A stretch of 64,000 bases of DNA from Phytopseudomonas punonensis (lineage in GTDB: Bacteria > Pseudomonadota > Gammaproteobacteria > Pseudomonadales > Pseudomonadaceae). The notes beneath the pieces are model-generated. The model was not told the origin of the DNA. It ran no database searches and saw only the letters and a list, made by a program, of their open reading frames with translations. Each line of letters opens with the position of its first letter. Within the stretch, counting starts at the first letter, position 1. The stretch is taken from NCBI RefSeq assembly GCF_900142655.1, contig NZ_FRBQ01000001.1:64115-128114 (forward strand), written 5' to 3'. This document shows, piece by piece, positions 1 through 8,842 of this stretch. Both the position numbers and the translations under genes were made by a program.

Positions 1-788
1 TCGACGCCTTCCGCTTCGACCTGGCGACCCAAGCCCTGTACGAGTTCGTCTGGGACGAGTACTGCGCCTGGTACCTGGAGCTGGTCAAGCCCGTGCTGTG
101 GGACGAGAACGCGCCGCTCGAACGCCAGCGCGGCACCCGCCGCACGCTGGTGCGTGTGCTGGAAGTGATCCTGCGCCTGGCTCACCCGTTCATGCCGTTC
201 ATCACCGAGGAAATCTGGCAGCGCATCAAGGGCCAGGCCGGTGTCAGCGGCGACACCCTGATGCTGCAGCCGTGGCCAGTGGCCAATGAGGCACGCATCG
301 ACGCGGCGGCCGAGGGCGACATCGAATGGGTCAAGCAGCTGATGCTCGGCGTGCGGCAGATCCGTGGCGAGATGAAGATCTCCATGGCCAAGCGCATCGA
401 CGTGATCCTCGCCAACGCCAATGCCGAAGACCTGCGCCGCCTCAACGACAACGCCCCGCTGCTCAACAAGCTGGCCAAGTTCGAATCGGTGAAGGTGCTG
501 GCTGCCGGCGAAGAAGCACCAATGTCCGCGACCGCCCTGGTCGGCGACATGCAGGTACTGGTGCCAATGGCCGGGCTGATCGACAAGGAAGCCGAACTGG
601 CGCGCCTGGACAAGGAAATCCAGCGCCTGGAAGGTGAAGCCAAGCGGGTCGGCGGCAAGCTGGCCAACGAAGGTTTCGTCGCCAAGGCACCGGCCGAGGT
701 GCTGGAGAAGGAGCGCGCCAAACTGGCCGAAGCCGAACAGGCCCTGGCTAATCTGGTGGAGCAGCGCGGCAAGATCGCCAGCCTGTAA
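1..788 (+). CDS. valS: valyl-tRNA synthetase, C-terminal part (5' truncated by window edge)
   Basis: The reading frame is open from base 3 and gives about 261 residues before TAA, so the gene begins before the window. ValS charges tRNA-Val with valine in the cytoplasm. The visible part starts with the helix [17 protein letters not shown] and continues with [10 protein letters not shown], both typical of the ValS anticodon-binding domain. It ends in a charged coiled-coil arm rich in E, K and A (roughly the last 65 residues, with [19 protein letters not shown]), which is the characteristic ValS C-terminal tRNA-binding arm. The catalytic Rossmann domain with HIGH and KMSKS is outside the window. 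An intrinsic terminator follows 15 bases after the stop. Confidence 0.97.
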   Translation, partial: DAFRFDLATQALYEFVWDEYCAWYLELVKPVLWDENAPLERQRGTRRTLVRVLEVILRLAHPFMPFITEEIWQRIKGQAGVSGDTLMLQPWPVANEARIDAAAEGDIEWVKQLMLGVRQIRGEMKISMAKRIDVILANANAEDLRRLNDNAPLLNKLAKFESVKVLAAGEEAPMSATALVGDMQVLVPMAGLIDKEAELARLDKEIQRLEGEAKRVGGKLANEGFVAKAPAEVLEKERAKLAEAEQALANLVEQRGKIASL

Positions 789-803
789 ACCAGCGCGTAA
801 CGG

Positions 804-842
804 AAAACGGCCTGCCGTGGTGAAAACCCGGCAGGCCGTTTT
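804..842 (+). terminator. intrinsic terminator of valS
   Basis: A perfect 13-bp inverted repeat (AAAACGGCCTGCC at 804-816 with its complement at 830-842) surrounds a 13-nt loop and ends in TTTT. It lies just behind the valS stop. Confidence 0.85.
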
Positions 843-904
843 CGTTTATGGGCATGCCATCTGGTATCAGGCAGTATGCTCGCGACTCTTCACATGATTG
901 GGCT

Positions 905-1207
905 ATGCAAATGGAAGTGAGCAAGACCAAGACCAGTTTCTATCGCCGCCTCTACGTCGCTTGGCTGATCGACAGTGGGACTGCCGATAGCGTCCCGGCC
1001 CTGATGGCCGCCACCGGCATGCCACGCCGCACCGCTCAGGACACCTTGATCGCGTTGGAAGAGCTGGATATCGACTGCCAATTTCAGCAGCAGGACGGCG
1101 AGCGCAACAACGCCGGCCACTACGTGATCCGCGACTGGGGCGCCATCGACAAACGCTGGATTGCCGCCAACCTGCAGCAGATCAAAACGGTGCTCGGTTA
1201 TCCCTGA
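905..1207 (+). CDS. small winged helix-turn-helix domain protein
   Basis: A protein of about 100 residues resembling a conserved Pseudomonas family of short winged-helix DNA-binding proteins. The sequence around SVPALMAATGMPRRTAQDT (residues about 31-49) reads as a helix-turn-helix whose second helix is PRRTAQDTL. A C-terminal part with GHYVIRDWGAID probably forms the wing. No ligand or partner domain is present, so it is likely a small transcription factor of unknown target. ATG codons at 905 and 911 are both possible; an ATG at 848 is also in frame, but its extra residues do not look like family sequence. The stop codon (1205-1207) coincides with the target duplication of the repeat element that follows. 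Confidence 0.75.
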   Translation: MQMEVSKTKTSFYRRLYVAWLIDSGTADSVPALMAATGMPRRTAQDTLIALEELDIDCQFQQQDGERNNAGHYVIRDWGAIDKRWIAANLQQIKTVLGYP

Positions 1208-1445
1208 GAACCTGCCCAAAGACTGCTGCACGTCGACACTGCCGCGTTAAAAGCAGGCTGGATCGCCAGCCCGGTCGAAAGCCACTAGTGGTAACGCGCT
1301 TTAGCGCGGTCCGAAGGGCGAGCGAAGCGAGTCATGGTCATGTACACCAGTAAAGTCGCCCGCGACTCCGACCGCCTCCTCGCCTGCTTTTTGGGGGGCG
1401 CCTAGCTCTTGCATTGTTCTAGCTCGCGAGCCTTTGAACAGGCTC
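1208..1445. mobile_element. diverged MITE-like element with TGA target duplication
   Basis: The ends are GAACCTGCCCAAAG (1208-1221) and CTTTGAACAGGCTC (1432-1445), 14-bp inverted repeats with three mismatches. TGA flanks both sides (1205-1207 and 1446-1448). The outer ~50 bases at the left align by eye at about 75 percent with one end of the element at 53300-53439, including the shared CTGCTG, CGTCG and GCGTTAAAA blocks. The right end shares TCTAGCTCGC with the other end of that element. No transposase reading frame fits inside, so it is non-autonomous or a relic. It separates the winged-helix gene from the transporter gene by filling almost the entire gap. Confidence 0.65.
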
Positions 1446-1471
1446 TGAAACTTCCCCGGCATGGAGCCTGA

Positions 1472-3301
1472 ATGAACATCGACCTACTCATGGTGCTCGG
1501 CCTGCTGTTCACGGCCGTGGTGCTGTTCGTCCTCAACAAGCCGCGTATGGACGTGGTCGCGCTGATGATCCTCGTCGCTTTGCCACTGACCGGCGTGCTG
1601 ACAGTCCAGGAAACCCTGGCCGGCTTCGCCGACCCGAGTGTGATCCTGATCGCAGCGCTGTTCGTGATCGGTGAAGGCCTGGTGCGTACCGGCATTGCTT
1701 ATCGTCTGGGCGACTGGCTGGTGGCGAAAGCCGGCAGCAGCGAAACCCGGCTGCTGGTGTTGCTGATGGTGGCCGTGGCCGGACTGGGCTCGGTGATGAG
1801 TTCGACCGGTGTGGTGGCGATCTTCATTCCCGTGGTACTCGGTGTGGCGGCGCGCCTGAAAATCGCGCCGGGCCGACTGATGATGCCCCTGGCCTTCGCA
1901 GGCCTGACCAGCGGCATGCTGACCCTGGTAGCCACGCCGCCAAACATGGTGGTGCACAGCGAGCTGCTGCGCGCTGGCTTGCCGGGTTTCAGCTTTTTCA
2001 GTTTCACGCCGATTGGCCTGGCCGTGCTGGTGCTCGGCGTGCTCTATATGCTCGCCACCCGGCGCTGGCTGCAGCGTGATGCCGACGGCGATACCTCTGC
2101 GCCGCCGCGCCTGACCCTCGCCGATCTGGCTGACAGTTATCGCCTCAGCGAACGCGAGCGCCGCCTGCAGGTGCGCGCCGACTCGCCACTGGCGAATCAA
2201 GCCTTGGACGAGCTGCAACTGCGCTCGCAATACGGCATCAACGTGATCGCCGTGGAGCGTCAGCGGCAGTTCCGCACCCTGCTGTTGATGGCCACCGGCA
2301 ACACGCAGTTGCTGCCTGGCGACGTGTTACTGGTCGACTTGGCCAGCCCGGCCATCGCGGTGCTCGGCGCCTATCAGGAGCTCGGTCTGGAAGCGCTGCC
2401 GCTGCGCAACTCCTACTACAGCGTGCATTCCCACGAGCTGGGGTTGGCCGAGGTGGCGTTGCCGCCGGAATCCCATCTGCCGGGCAAGAGCATTCAGGAG
2501 CTCGGTCTGCGCAGCCGCTACAAGCTCAACGTGGTTGGCCTACGCCGTCATGGTCAGGCGCTGGAAGGCCTTCTGGTGGACGAGAAGCTGACTCACGCCG
2601 ACACCCTGCTGGTGGCCGGCAGCTGGAAGCAGATTCACCACCTGCAAAGCCTCAATCGCGATTTCCTGGTGCTCAGCCTACCCGCCGAGGTCGACGAAGT
2701 GGCGCCCGCTGCGCGCAAGGCACCCTATGCCCTGCTGAGCCTGGCAGTAATGGTCGGGCTGATGATCAGCGGCCTGGTGCCCAACGTCATGGCTGCGCTG
2801 ATCGGCTGCCTGCTGATGGGCGCTTTTCGCTGTATCGACATGCCCAGCGCGTATCGCTCGATCCACTGGCCGAGCCTGATCCTGATCGTCGGCATGCTGC
2901 CCTTCGCCCTGGCGCTGCAGAAAACCGGTGGCATCGACCTGGCGGTCAACGGCCTGGTCAATGCACTTGGCAACGCCGGGCCACGGGTTATTCTTGCCAG
3001 CCTGTTCGCGGTTACCGCGCTGATCGGCCTGTTCATTTCCAACACGGCAACGGCCGTGCTGATGGCGCCCGTAGCCATCGCCACCGCCCAGGCGCTGGGC
3101 GCATCGCCCCTGCCGTTCGCCATGACCGTCGCCCTCGCCGCTTCGGCGGCATTCATGACGCCGATTTCATCCCCGGTGAACACCCTGGTGCTGGGGCCAG
3201 GCCAGTATCGATTCGGCGACTTCGTGCGTATCGGCGTGCCGTTCACCATCTTGGTGATGATCGTCAACGTGGTGATGGTGCCGTGGATATTTCCGCTGTA
3301 G
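1472..3301 (+). CDS. SLC13-family (DASS) permease with two RCK_C/TrkA-C domains
   Basis: A 609-residue inner-membrane transporter of the divalent anion:sodium symporter group. Hydrophobic segments occupy residues 1-200 and about 420-609. The SSTG and SNTATAV motifs near residues 110 and 525 correspond to the two re-entrant substrate-binding hairpins of SLC13/CitT proteins. Between the membrane halves lie two soluble TrkA-C type modules (about 225-290 and 322-385), a layout seen in many bacterial SLC13 permeases; the modules probably bind a regulatory ligand. Substrate is unknown: sulfate, dicarboxylates or other oxyanions are possible. The ATG has GGAG about seven bases upstream. It starts 26 bases after the repeat element. 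Confidence 0.85.
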   Translation: MNIDLLMVLGLLFTAVVLFVLNKPRMDVVALMILVALPLTGVLTVQETLAGFADPSVILIAALFVIGEGLVRTGIAYRLGDWLVAKAGSSETRLLVLLMVAVAGLGSVMSSTGVVAIFIPVVLGVAARLKIAPGRLMMPLAFAGLTSGMLTLVATPPNMVVHSELLRAGLPGFSFFSFTPIGLAVLVLGVLYMLATRRWLQRDADGDTSAPPRLTLADLADSYRLSERERRLQVRADSPLANQALDELQLRSQYGINVIAVERQRQFRTLLLMATGNTQLLPGDVLLVDLASPAIAVLGAYQELGLEALPLRNSYYSVHSHELGLAEVALPPESHLPGKSIQELGLRSRYKLNVVGLRRHGQALEGLLVDEKLTHADTLLVAGSWKQIHHLQSLNRDFLVLSLPAEVDEVAPAARKAPYALLSLAVMVGLMISGLVPNVMAALIGCLLMGAFRCIDMPSAYRSIHWPSLILIVGMLPFALALQKTGGIDLAVNGLVNALGNAGPRVILASLFAVTALIGLFISNTATAVLMAPVAIATAQALGASPLPFAMTVALAASAAFMTPISSPVNTLVLGPGQYRFGDFVRIGVPFTILVMIVNVVMVPWIFPL

Positions 3302-3410
3302 TCGTAGGACAGGCCGCGTCGCCCGAACGAACCGATCACCATCGACGTTCATGCGCACTGACCTGAGAGACATCGTCGCTCCGCTTCTTGACTTACACAG
3401 CCGCACGATT

Positions 3411-3461
3411 CGTAGGATGGGTGAAACCCATCAATTGCCGATGGGTTTCACCCATCCTACG
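3411..3461. repeat. perfect inverted repeat (REP-like) between convergent genes
   Basis: A 21-bp arm beginning CGTAGGATGGGTGAAACCCA (3411-3431) is repeated as its exact complement at 3441-3461 around a 9-nt loop. It sits between the SLC13 gene and the convergent hemerythrin gene. Such GTAGGATGGG palindromes are a recurrent interspersed repeat in Pseudomonas genomes; only one copy was seen here. It could serve as a bidirectional transcription stop, although it has no T-tract. Confidence 0.8.
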
Positions 3462-3489
3462 AGTACCAGTTATTGCTTTGAATAAGCTA

Positions 3490-3975
3490 TTACGCCGCGC
3501 GAAAGAAGCGCCGCTTGGCACGGTTCAGCCAGCTATCCTCGGCTTTGTCGGCGGTCAGGCGGCGCAGGTTTTCGGTCACCGCCGCAACGTAGTTCTGGTC
3601 ATCGTTACGGATATGGCCGAACAGCCAGCGCCCTAGCAGGCTGCGCAACTCGTCGCAGACATCCTCGCCCTGCCTGAACCGCACGCGGTAGTCCTCGACC
3701 CGGCGAATAAACAGCTCGTGCACGCGCTTATGCGCCTTAGTGAATACATACCCCGCCTCCTCGAGCATCGCCTCTTCGAAGGCGAAGTGCGAGCTGGTGT
3801 AATCCACCAGTTCCTCGATCACCACGGCCACGCCCTGGCGAGCACCGCCGTGCTGGGCCGCATAGAGCTCATTGATCATGTCGACGATGCGCCGGTGCTG
3901 ACCGTCGATCACCGCGATGCCGGTGTTCAGATCATCACTCCAACTGAGATAGGCCACGGTGTGCTTCCCTGTCAT
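3490..3975 (-). CDS. bacteriohemerythrin
   Basis: A 161-residue single-domain hemerythrin that carries a non-heme di-iron site binding O2, used by bacteria for oxygen delivery or sensing. All seven expected ligands are visible in canonical spacing: H27 (in GQHRRIVD), H63 and E67 (HFAFEE), H82 and H86 (HKRVH), H121 and D126 (HIRNDD). There is no fused methyl-accepting or GGDEF domain, so it is a soluble stand-alone protein. The C-terminus ends in a basic stretch (NRAKRRFFRAA). The start at 3975 has only a weak GGG upstream. It is convergent with the SLC13 gene. Confidence 0.93.
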   Translation of the reverse strand: MTGKHTVAYLSWSDDLNTGIAVIDGQHRRIVDMINELYAAQHGGARQGVAVVIEELVDYTSSHFAFEEAMLEEAGYVFTKAHKRVHELFIRRVEDYRVRFRQGEDVCDELRSLLGRWLFGHIRNDDQNYVAAVTENLRRLTADKAEDSWLNRAKRRFFRAA

Positions 3976-4154
3976 TGCCCGGAATAAGCCAGTCTAGAGC
4001 CCTCAAAACGGTGAATGCTTGATATGGGTCAGTGCCCGGCCTGGTATCAGGCCTGCGAGGATGACCCGCTTCACACTCTCAAGGACAAGACGGCAAGCAC
4101 CGCGCTGGCGCCTGTGGGAAAATGCCCGCTCTGCCCTTTGTGTGACCCATCAGA

Positions 4155-5141
4155 ATGCCCGCCAAACGCCCATCAAAATCACCCGCCCCGTCATCGGAGA
4201 AGGGTCAGTTACACCCGCGCAACCGTCACCAGGGCCGCTATGACTTCCCGGCGTTGATCAAGGCCAGCCCGGAACTGGCGGCGTTCGTGATCATCAATCC
4301 GTATGGCAACCAGAGCATCGACTTCGCCAACCCGGCAGCGGTCAAGGTGTTCAATCGCGCGCTGCTCAAGCAGTTCTATGGCATCGCGCACTGGGACATT
4401 CCGGCGGATTACCTGTGCCCGCCGATTCCGGGGCGAGCGGACTATCTGCATTACCTGGCCGACTTGCTGAGCGCTGACAACACCGGCGCTATCCCCACTG
4501 GCGCAGCGGTGCGGGCCCTGGATGTCGGCGTGGGCGCCAACTGCATCTATCCACTGCTGGGCAATCGCGAGTACGGCTGGCGTTTTCTCGGCGCAGATAT
4601 CGCGCCCCAGGCCATCGCCTCGGCACAGACAATCGTGAAGGCGAACCCAGGCCTCAGCGAGCTGATCGAGCTGCGCCTGCAGGCCGATACCGGGCATGTG
4701 TTCAAGGGGCTGCTACAAGCCGACGAACGCTTCGAGCTGACGCTGTGCAACCCGCCCTTCCATGCCTCGGCAGACGAAGCGACCAGCGGCAGCAAACGCA
4801 AATGGCGCAACCTCGGCAAGCTCGACCCAAAACGTAAACTGCCGGTGCTCAACTTCGGAGGCCAGGCGGCCGAACTGTGGTGCCCCGGTGGCGAGGCGGC
4901 GTTCGTCGCCAAGCTGATTCGCGAAAGCGCCGAGCACCGCGAGCAGGTGCTGTGGTTCAGCACGCTGATATCCAAATCTGGCAATCTGCCTGGCGTGTAC
5001 GCCACGCTGAAGAATGTCGGCGCCTTGGAAACCCGCACGGTAGAAATGAGCCAGGGCCAGAAGCAGAGCCGCTTCGTGGCCTGGACCTTCCACACTGCCG
5101 AGCAGCGTCAGCGCTGGCTGAGCACCCGCACTAGCGCCTGA
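4155..5141 (+). CDS. rlmF: 23S rRNA (adenine1618-N6)-methyltransferase
   Basis: A 328-residue SAM-dependent methyltransferase of the YbiN/RlmF family, which methylates A1618 of 23S rRNA. The N-terminus [17 protein letters not shown] is characteristic of the family. The SAM-binding motif I is [15 protein letters not shown] (about 122-136) and the catalytic NPPF lies at 199-202, followed by the family-specific stretch [12 protein letters not shown]. The first about 18 residues are basic and proline-rich. It is monocistronic, with a long upstream gap and the downstream neighbour on the other strand. Confidence 0.93.
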   Translation: MPAKRPSKSPAPSSEKGQLHPRNRHQGRYDFPALIKASPELAAFVIINPYGNQSIDFANPAAVKVFNRALLKQFYGIAHWDIPADYLCPPIPGRADYLHYLADLLSADNTGAIPTGAAVRALDVGVGANCIYPLLGNREYGWRFLGADIAPQAIASAQTIVKANPGLSELIELRLQADTGHVFKGLLQADERFELTLCNPPFHASADEATSGSKRKWRNLGKLDPKRKLPVLNFGGQAAELWCPGGEAAFVAKLIRESAEHREQVLWFSTLISKSGNLPGVYATLKNVGALETRTVEMSQGQKQSRFVAWTFHTAEQRQRWLSTRTSA

Positions 5142-5179
5142 TCATCGCCAGGGGCTAGCACCGGCACTCGCGGATCGGG

Positions 5180-5806
5180 TCAGCCCGGGCGGCGCAACAG
5201 CATCAGCGCCAGCCCTGCGATCCACAGCAGTGACGCGCCGTAATTGATGCGCTGATAGAGGCCGAAGCCATGGCCGCTCTCCAGCGCAGCCGCCATCAAC
5301 GGCAGCGCACCGACGGCCACCAGCGTGCATAGCAGCGAAAACCAGGCAAAAGCACGGGAGCCGAGCAGACGGCGACCCAGAAAAATCCACACTGTGCTGG
5401 CGAGTAACAGGCTGAACGCCATGACCAACCCTGCCAGGTTATGCAGGCTCTGGCTGATTGATGGATGCTGCGGTGCGCAGCCTGCATCGCAGGAGAAGTA
5501 ACCAGTACCGAAACTGCCCAGCCCATGGAGGATGATCAGCAGTCCGCTGAAGCGCGCCCAGCGGTTATCAAAGCTGAGCAGCACAGCCACGCCAAACAGC
5601 ATGAACAGCGCGCCCAGCGGGAAGTTGTTGATCAGCGGCGAGAGCGTTCGAGTCGGCGCGTCCTCGGCGCCCAGCAGGCTCATGGCCTGATCGAGGTGGT
5701 TGTAACCAGGATACAACCAGCCTGCGAGAGCCACGCCCAGCGCCAGCCAGAAAGGCGTGATGAAACCGGCCAGATAACCCAGGGTGAGCATCCTGTTCGA
5801 CTGCAT
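5180..5806 (-). CDS. DUF998-type membrane protein
   Basis: A 208-residue integral membrane protein with about six hydrophobic segments. The N-terminal segment MLTLGYLAGFITPFWLALG and the loop YPGYNHLDQAMSLLGAEDAP match the DUF998 family, which has no established biochemical role. Polar loops contain paired cysteines (YFSCDAGCAP). The start at 5806 is chosen because AAAGGAGC lies 7 bases upstream; a longer reading frame to 6112 overlaps the next gene and its extra residues look non-coding. Confidence 0.8.
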   Translation of the reverse strand: MQSNRMLTLGYLAGFITPFWLALGVALAGWLYPGYNHLDQAMSLLGAEDAPTRTLSPLINNFPLGALFMLFGVAVLLSFDNRWARFSGLLIILHGLGSFGTGYFSCDAGCAPQHPSISQSLHNLAGLVMAFSLLLASTVWIFLGRRLLGSRAFAWFSLLCTLVAVGALPLMAAALESGHGFGLYQRINYGASLLWIAGLALMLLRRPG

Positions 5807-5993
5807 GCAAAGCTCCTTTTTATGCCATGAGGTACAGGGCAATGACGCAGCCAGCTCGCCGTGCGACACACAAGTACGCAACGCTGCCCGTCGACTGCGC
5901 CGCGCGAACTGCAGCCTCGAGCGTCTTTTTCGTCCATAATCGCCGCCCTCGAAAAGCTGCCGGGTTACCTCCGGCCCTGATAGGTAGACACTC

Positions 5994-7613
5994 ATGCTGC
6001 GCATCACCGAACTGAAATTGCCCCTCGACCATGCAGACGACGCCCTGCGCCCCGCCCTGGTCGAACGCCTGGGTATCGACGACAGCGAACTGCTGGAGCT
6101 CAACGTTTTCAAGCGCAGCTACGATGCCCGCAAGAAGTCCGGTGATATGCCATTCATCTACACGCTCGACTTCAGCGTGCGCGACGAGGCAGCGCTACTG
6201 GCGCGCCTGAGCAATGACCGCAACCTCGGCATCGCTCCGGACGTGCGCTACAAGCCGCTGAGCATTGCTGCCGAACAGCAACCGGCGCAGCGCCCACTGG
6301 TGATCGGCTTCGGCCCTTGTGGCATTTTCGCGGCGCTGCTGCTGGCGCAGATGGGCCTCAAGCCGATCGTGCTGGAGCGCGGCAAGGAAGTGCGCCAGCG
6401 CACCAAGGATACCTGGGGCCTATGGCGCAAGAATGTGCTGGACCCCGAGTCCAACGTGCAGTTCGGTGAAGGCGGCGCGGGGACCTTTTCCGACGGCAAA
6501 CTGTACAGCCAGATCAAGGACCCCAACCATTACGGGCGCAAGGTGCTGGAAGAATTCGTCAAGGCAGGCGCGCCAGAGGAGATTCTCTACGTCAGCAAGC
6601 CGCATATCGGCACCTTCCGCCTGACCGGCGTGGTGGCGACGATGCGCGAAGAGATCAAGGCTCTGGGCGGCGAAGTACGCTTCCAGCAGCGCGTCAGTGA
6701 TGTGCTGATCGAAGACGGCCAATTGGTCGGCGTGGAGCTGGAGAACGGCGAGCAGATTCACAGCCGCCACGTCATTCTGGCTCTCGGCCACAGCTCCCGC
6801 GATACCTTTCGCGCGCTGCACAAGCGCGGCGTGTTCATGGAAGCCAAGCCGTTCTCGGTGGGGTTTCGAATCGAGCACCCACAGTCGCTGATCGACCGCG
6901 CGCGCCTCGGCAAGTACGCCGGCCACCCGAAACTGGGCGCTGCCGACTACAAGCTGGTACACCACGCCAAGAATGGGCGCTCGGTGTACAGCTTCTGCAT
7001 GTGCCCGGGCGGCACCGTAGTGGCGGCCACCAGTGAGCCGCACCGGGTGGTCACCAACGGCATGAGTCAGTACTCGCGCAACGAACGCAACGCCAACGCC
7101 GGCATCGTGGTTGGCATCACGCCCGAGCAGGACTTCCCCGGCGGCCCGCTGGCCGGCGTCGAGCTGCAGGAGCGCCTGGAGTCGCACGCTTACGTGCTTG
7201 GCGGCAGCAACTACGAGGCGCCGGGCCAACTGGTCGGCGATTTCATCGCTGGCAAGCCGAGCGAAGCGCTGGGCAGCGTGGAGCCGTCCTACAAGCCGGG
7301 GATCAAGCTGGGCGATCTGGCGCAGGCCCTGCCGGACTTCGCCATCGAGGCGATCCGCGAGGCCTTGCCGGCGTTCGGCAAGCAGATCAGGGGCTTCGAC
7401 ATGCACGACGCCGTGCTCACCGGCATCGAAACCCGTACCTCGTCACCGCTGCGCATTACCCGTGGCGAAGACCTGCAAAGCCTCAACGTTCGCGGCCTGT
7501 TCCCGGCCGGTGAAGGCGCGGGCTATGCCGGCGGCATTCTGTCTGCAGGGGTTGACGGTATCCGCGTGGCCGAAGGCGTGGCACGGGCGATCATTGAGCA
7601 GCAGGCCGACTGA
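5994..7613 (+). CDS. FAD-dependent dehydrogenase (COG2509 type)
   Basis: A 539-residue flavoprotein. An N-terminal region of about 95 residues resembles the leader domain of this family (VFKRSYDARKK). A dinucleotide-binding motif follows, GFGPCG at 105-110 (GxGxxG), and then LERGKEVRQRTKDTWGLW and NVQFGEGGAGTFSDGKL, which are diagnostic for the COG2509 dehydrogenases related to geranylgeranyl-reductase-like proteins. The C-terminus has the second FAD contact LFPAGEGAGYAGGI. The physiological substrate is unknown. It is transcribed alone; the gene for the DUF998 protein diverges from it about 190 bases away. AGGTAG lies just before the ATG. Confidence 0.85.
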   Translation: MLRITELKLPLDHADDALRPALVERLGIDDSELLELNVFKRSYDARKKSGDMPFIYTLDFSVRDEAALLARLSNDRNLGIAPDVRYKPLSIAAEQQPAQRPLVIGFGPCGIFAALLLAQMGLKPIVLERGKEVRQRTKDTWGLWRKNVLDPESNVQFGEGGAGTFSDGKLYSQIKDPNHYGRKVLEEFVKAGAPEEILYVSKPHIGTFRLTGVVATMREEIKALGGEVRFQQRVSDVLIEDGQLVGVELENGEQIHSRHVILALGHSSRDTFRALHKRGVFMEAKPFSVGFRIEHPQSLIDRARLGKYAGHPKLGAADYKLVHHAKNGRSVYSFCMCPGGTVVAATSEPHRVVTNGMSQYSRNERNANAGIVVGITPEQDFPGGPLAGVELQERLESHAYVLGGSNYEAPGQLVGDFIAGKPSEALGSVEPSYKPGIKLGDLAQALPDFAIEAIREALPAFGKQIRGFDMHDAVLTGIETRTSSPLRITRGEDLQSLNVRGLFPAGEGAGYAGGILSAGVDGIRVAEGVARAIIEQQAD

Positions 7614-7644
7614 AGCAGCGGCCACCCCGCGCTGTCGCCCGCCA

Positions 7645-7681
<37 letters not shown>

Positions 7682-7736
7682 ATGATGGTGTGCCACGGCC
7701 GCCTGTCGCGGCAGCACGCGGCAGGCAGCGATCAGC

Positions 7737-8069
7737 TCAGGACTCCCAGGGCTGACCGCGGGTGCGCCTGACCAGCTTGACCTTGTCCTGCATCGCCGCC
7801 TTGGCCAGCATGTGTGCACTGACTGGTGCGGTGATGAACAGGAACAGGGTGATCAACAACTCGTGGACGCTCAGGCCATGGGACTGGTTACCGAAGAAAA
7901 TCATCGAGGCGACGATCATAGCCCCCACACCCAAAGTGGTGGCCTTGGTCGGGCCATGCAGGCGTGTGAAGAAATCCGGCAACCGGTACAGACCGATGGC
8001 GCCGATCAACGCGAACGTGCAGCCCAATAGCAAAAAGAACGCGACCAGCGCTTCGATCCAGAAAGACAT
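7737..8069 (-). CDS. mrpG: Mrp-type Na+(K+)/H+ antiporter subunit G
   Basis: A 110-residue protein with three hydrophobic helices (about 5-27, 45-62, 68-88). The sequence IGLYRLPDFFTRLHGPTKATTLG is the signature of the MnhG/PhaG family. It is the last gene of the six-gene antiporter operon and lies 15 bases after mrpF. The Mrp complex is a hetero-oligomeric cation/proton antiporter of the inner membrane that supports alkaline pH and sodium or potassium tolerance. Confidence 0.95.
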   Translation of the reverse strand: MSFWIEALVAFFLLLGCTFALIGAIGLYRLPDFFTRLHGPTKATTLGVGAMIVASMIFFGNQSHGLSVHELLITLFLFITAPVSAHMLAKAAMQDKVKLVRRTRGQPWES

Positions 8070-8084
8070 GGTTTAGATCTCCGA

Positions 8085-8354
8085 TCAGTCGATGATTTCG
8101 CCATGGAGCATGTGTTTACCCACAGCCACGGTACCAACAAAACCCATGATAGCGATCAGCAGGGCTGCCTCGAAGAACAGATCAGACTGCAACCAGATGC
8201 CAAATAGCACGATCAACGCCAGCGCGTTGATGTACAGCGTATCAAGCGCCAGCACGCGGTCCGGCATCGACGGCCCCCTCACCAAACGAATCACGTTGAG
8301 TATCATGGCAAGGCCCATCAAGACCATGCATAAAGGAATCACGATATCGAGCAT
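8085..8354 (-). CDS. mrpF: Mrp-type Na+(K+)/H+ antiporter subunit F
   Basis: An 89-residue membrane protein with three helices. RLVRGPSMPDRVLALDTLYIN is the conserved MnhF/PhaF block between helices 1 and 2. The start overlaps the 3' end of mrpE by 16 bases, which implies translational coupling. Confidence 0.95.
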   Translation of the reverse strand: MLDIVIPLCMVLMGLAMILNVIRLVRGPSMPDRVLALDTLYINALALIVLFGIWLQSDLFFEAALLIAIMGFVGTVAVGKHMLHGEIID

Positions 8355-8842
8355 TCGAAAATCTCCAGCAGCGGCGCCTCGTAGCGGGACTTGATCTGCG
8401 CGACGACGTCATCACCATCAGCCAAATCGAGCACGTGCAGCAGCAACGTCTTGTGGTCGGCGCTGAGGCCCGAGGAAACGGTGCCGGGTGTCAGCGAAAG
8501 AATGCACGCCAGCACCGCCAGAAGAAACTCGTTGTCGATGAGCATGGGCACTTCGACGAAAGCCGGCTTGATCTTACGCGTCGGCCCCAGCACCAAGCGC
8601 GCCACATGAATGTTGGCGACCAGTATGTCCCACAGCACCATGAGCAGGTAGCGGCATAGCTTCAGCGGTTTACGCAGGCGCGGAACCTCGAACATGAAGT
8701 CTCGGCACAGCAGCATGATCCCCCAACTGAGAAAAGCGCCAAGCAGCAGATGGCCGACACTTGGCTGGTTGACCAGCAGCAGCCAGATCACGGTCAGCAT
8801 CAGGGTGAATATGGGGTGGGGAAGCCAGCGTTTGAGACTCAT
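8339..8842 (-). CDS. mrpE: Mrp-type Na+(K+)/H+ antiporter subunit E
   Basis: A 167-residue protein with two N-terminal membrane helices (about 10-50) and further hydrophobic stretches in the middle. The C-terminal soluble part contains SLTPGTVSSGL, typical of MnhE/PhaE. It overlaps mrpD by 4 bases (ATGA) and mrpF by 16 bases. In the family this subunit is needed for complex stability or activity. Confidence 0.95.
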   Translation of the reverse strand: MSLKRWLPHPIFTLMLTVIWLLLVNQPSVGHLLLGAFLSWGIMLLCRDFMFEVPRLRKPLKLCRYLLMVLWDILVANIHVARLVLGPTRKIKPAFVEVPMLIDNEFLLAVLACILSLTPGTVSSGLSADHKTLLLHVLDLADGDDVVAQIKSRYEAPLLEIFECSIS

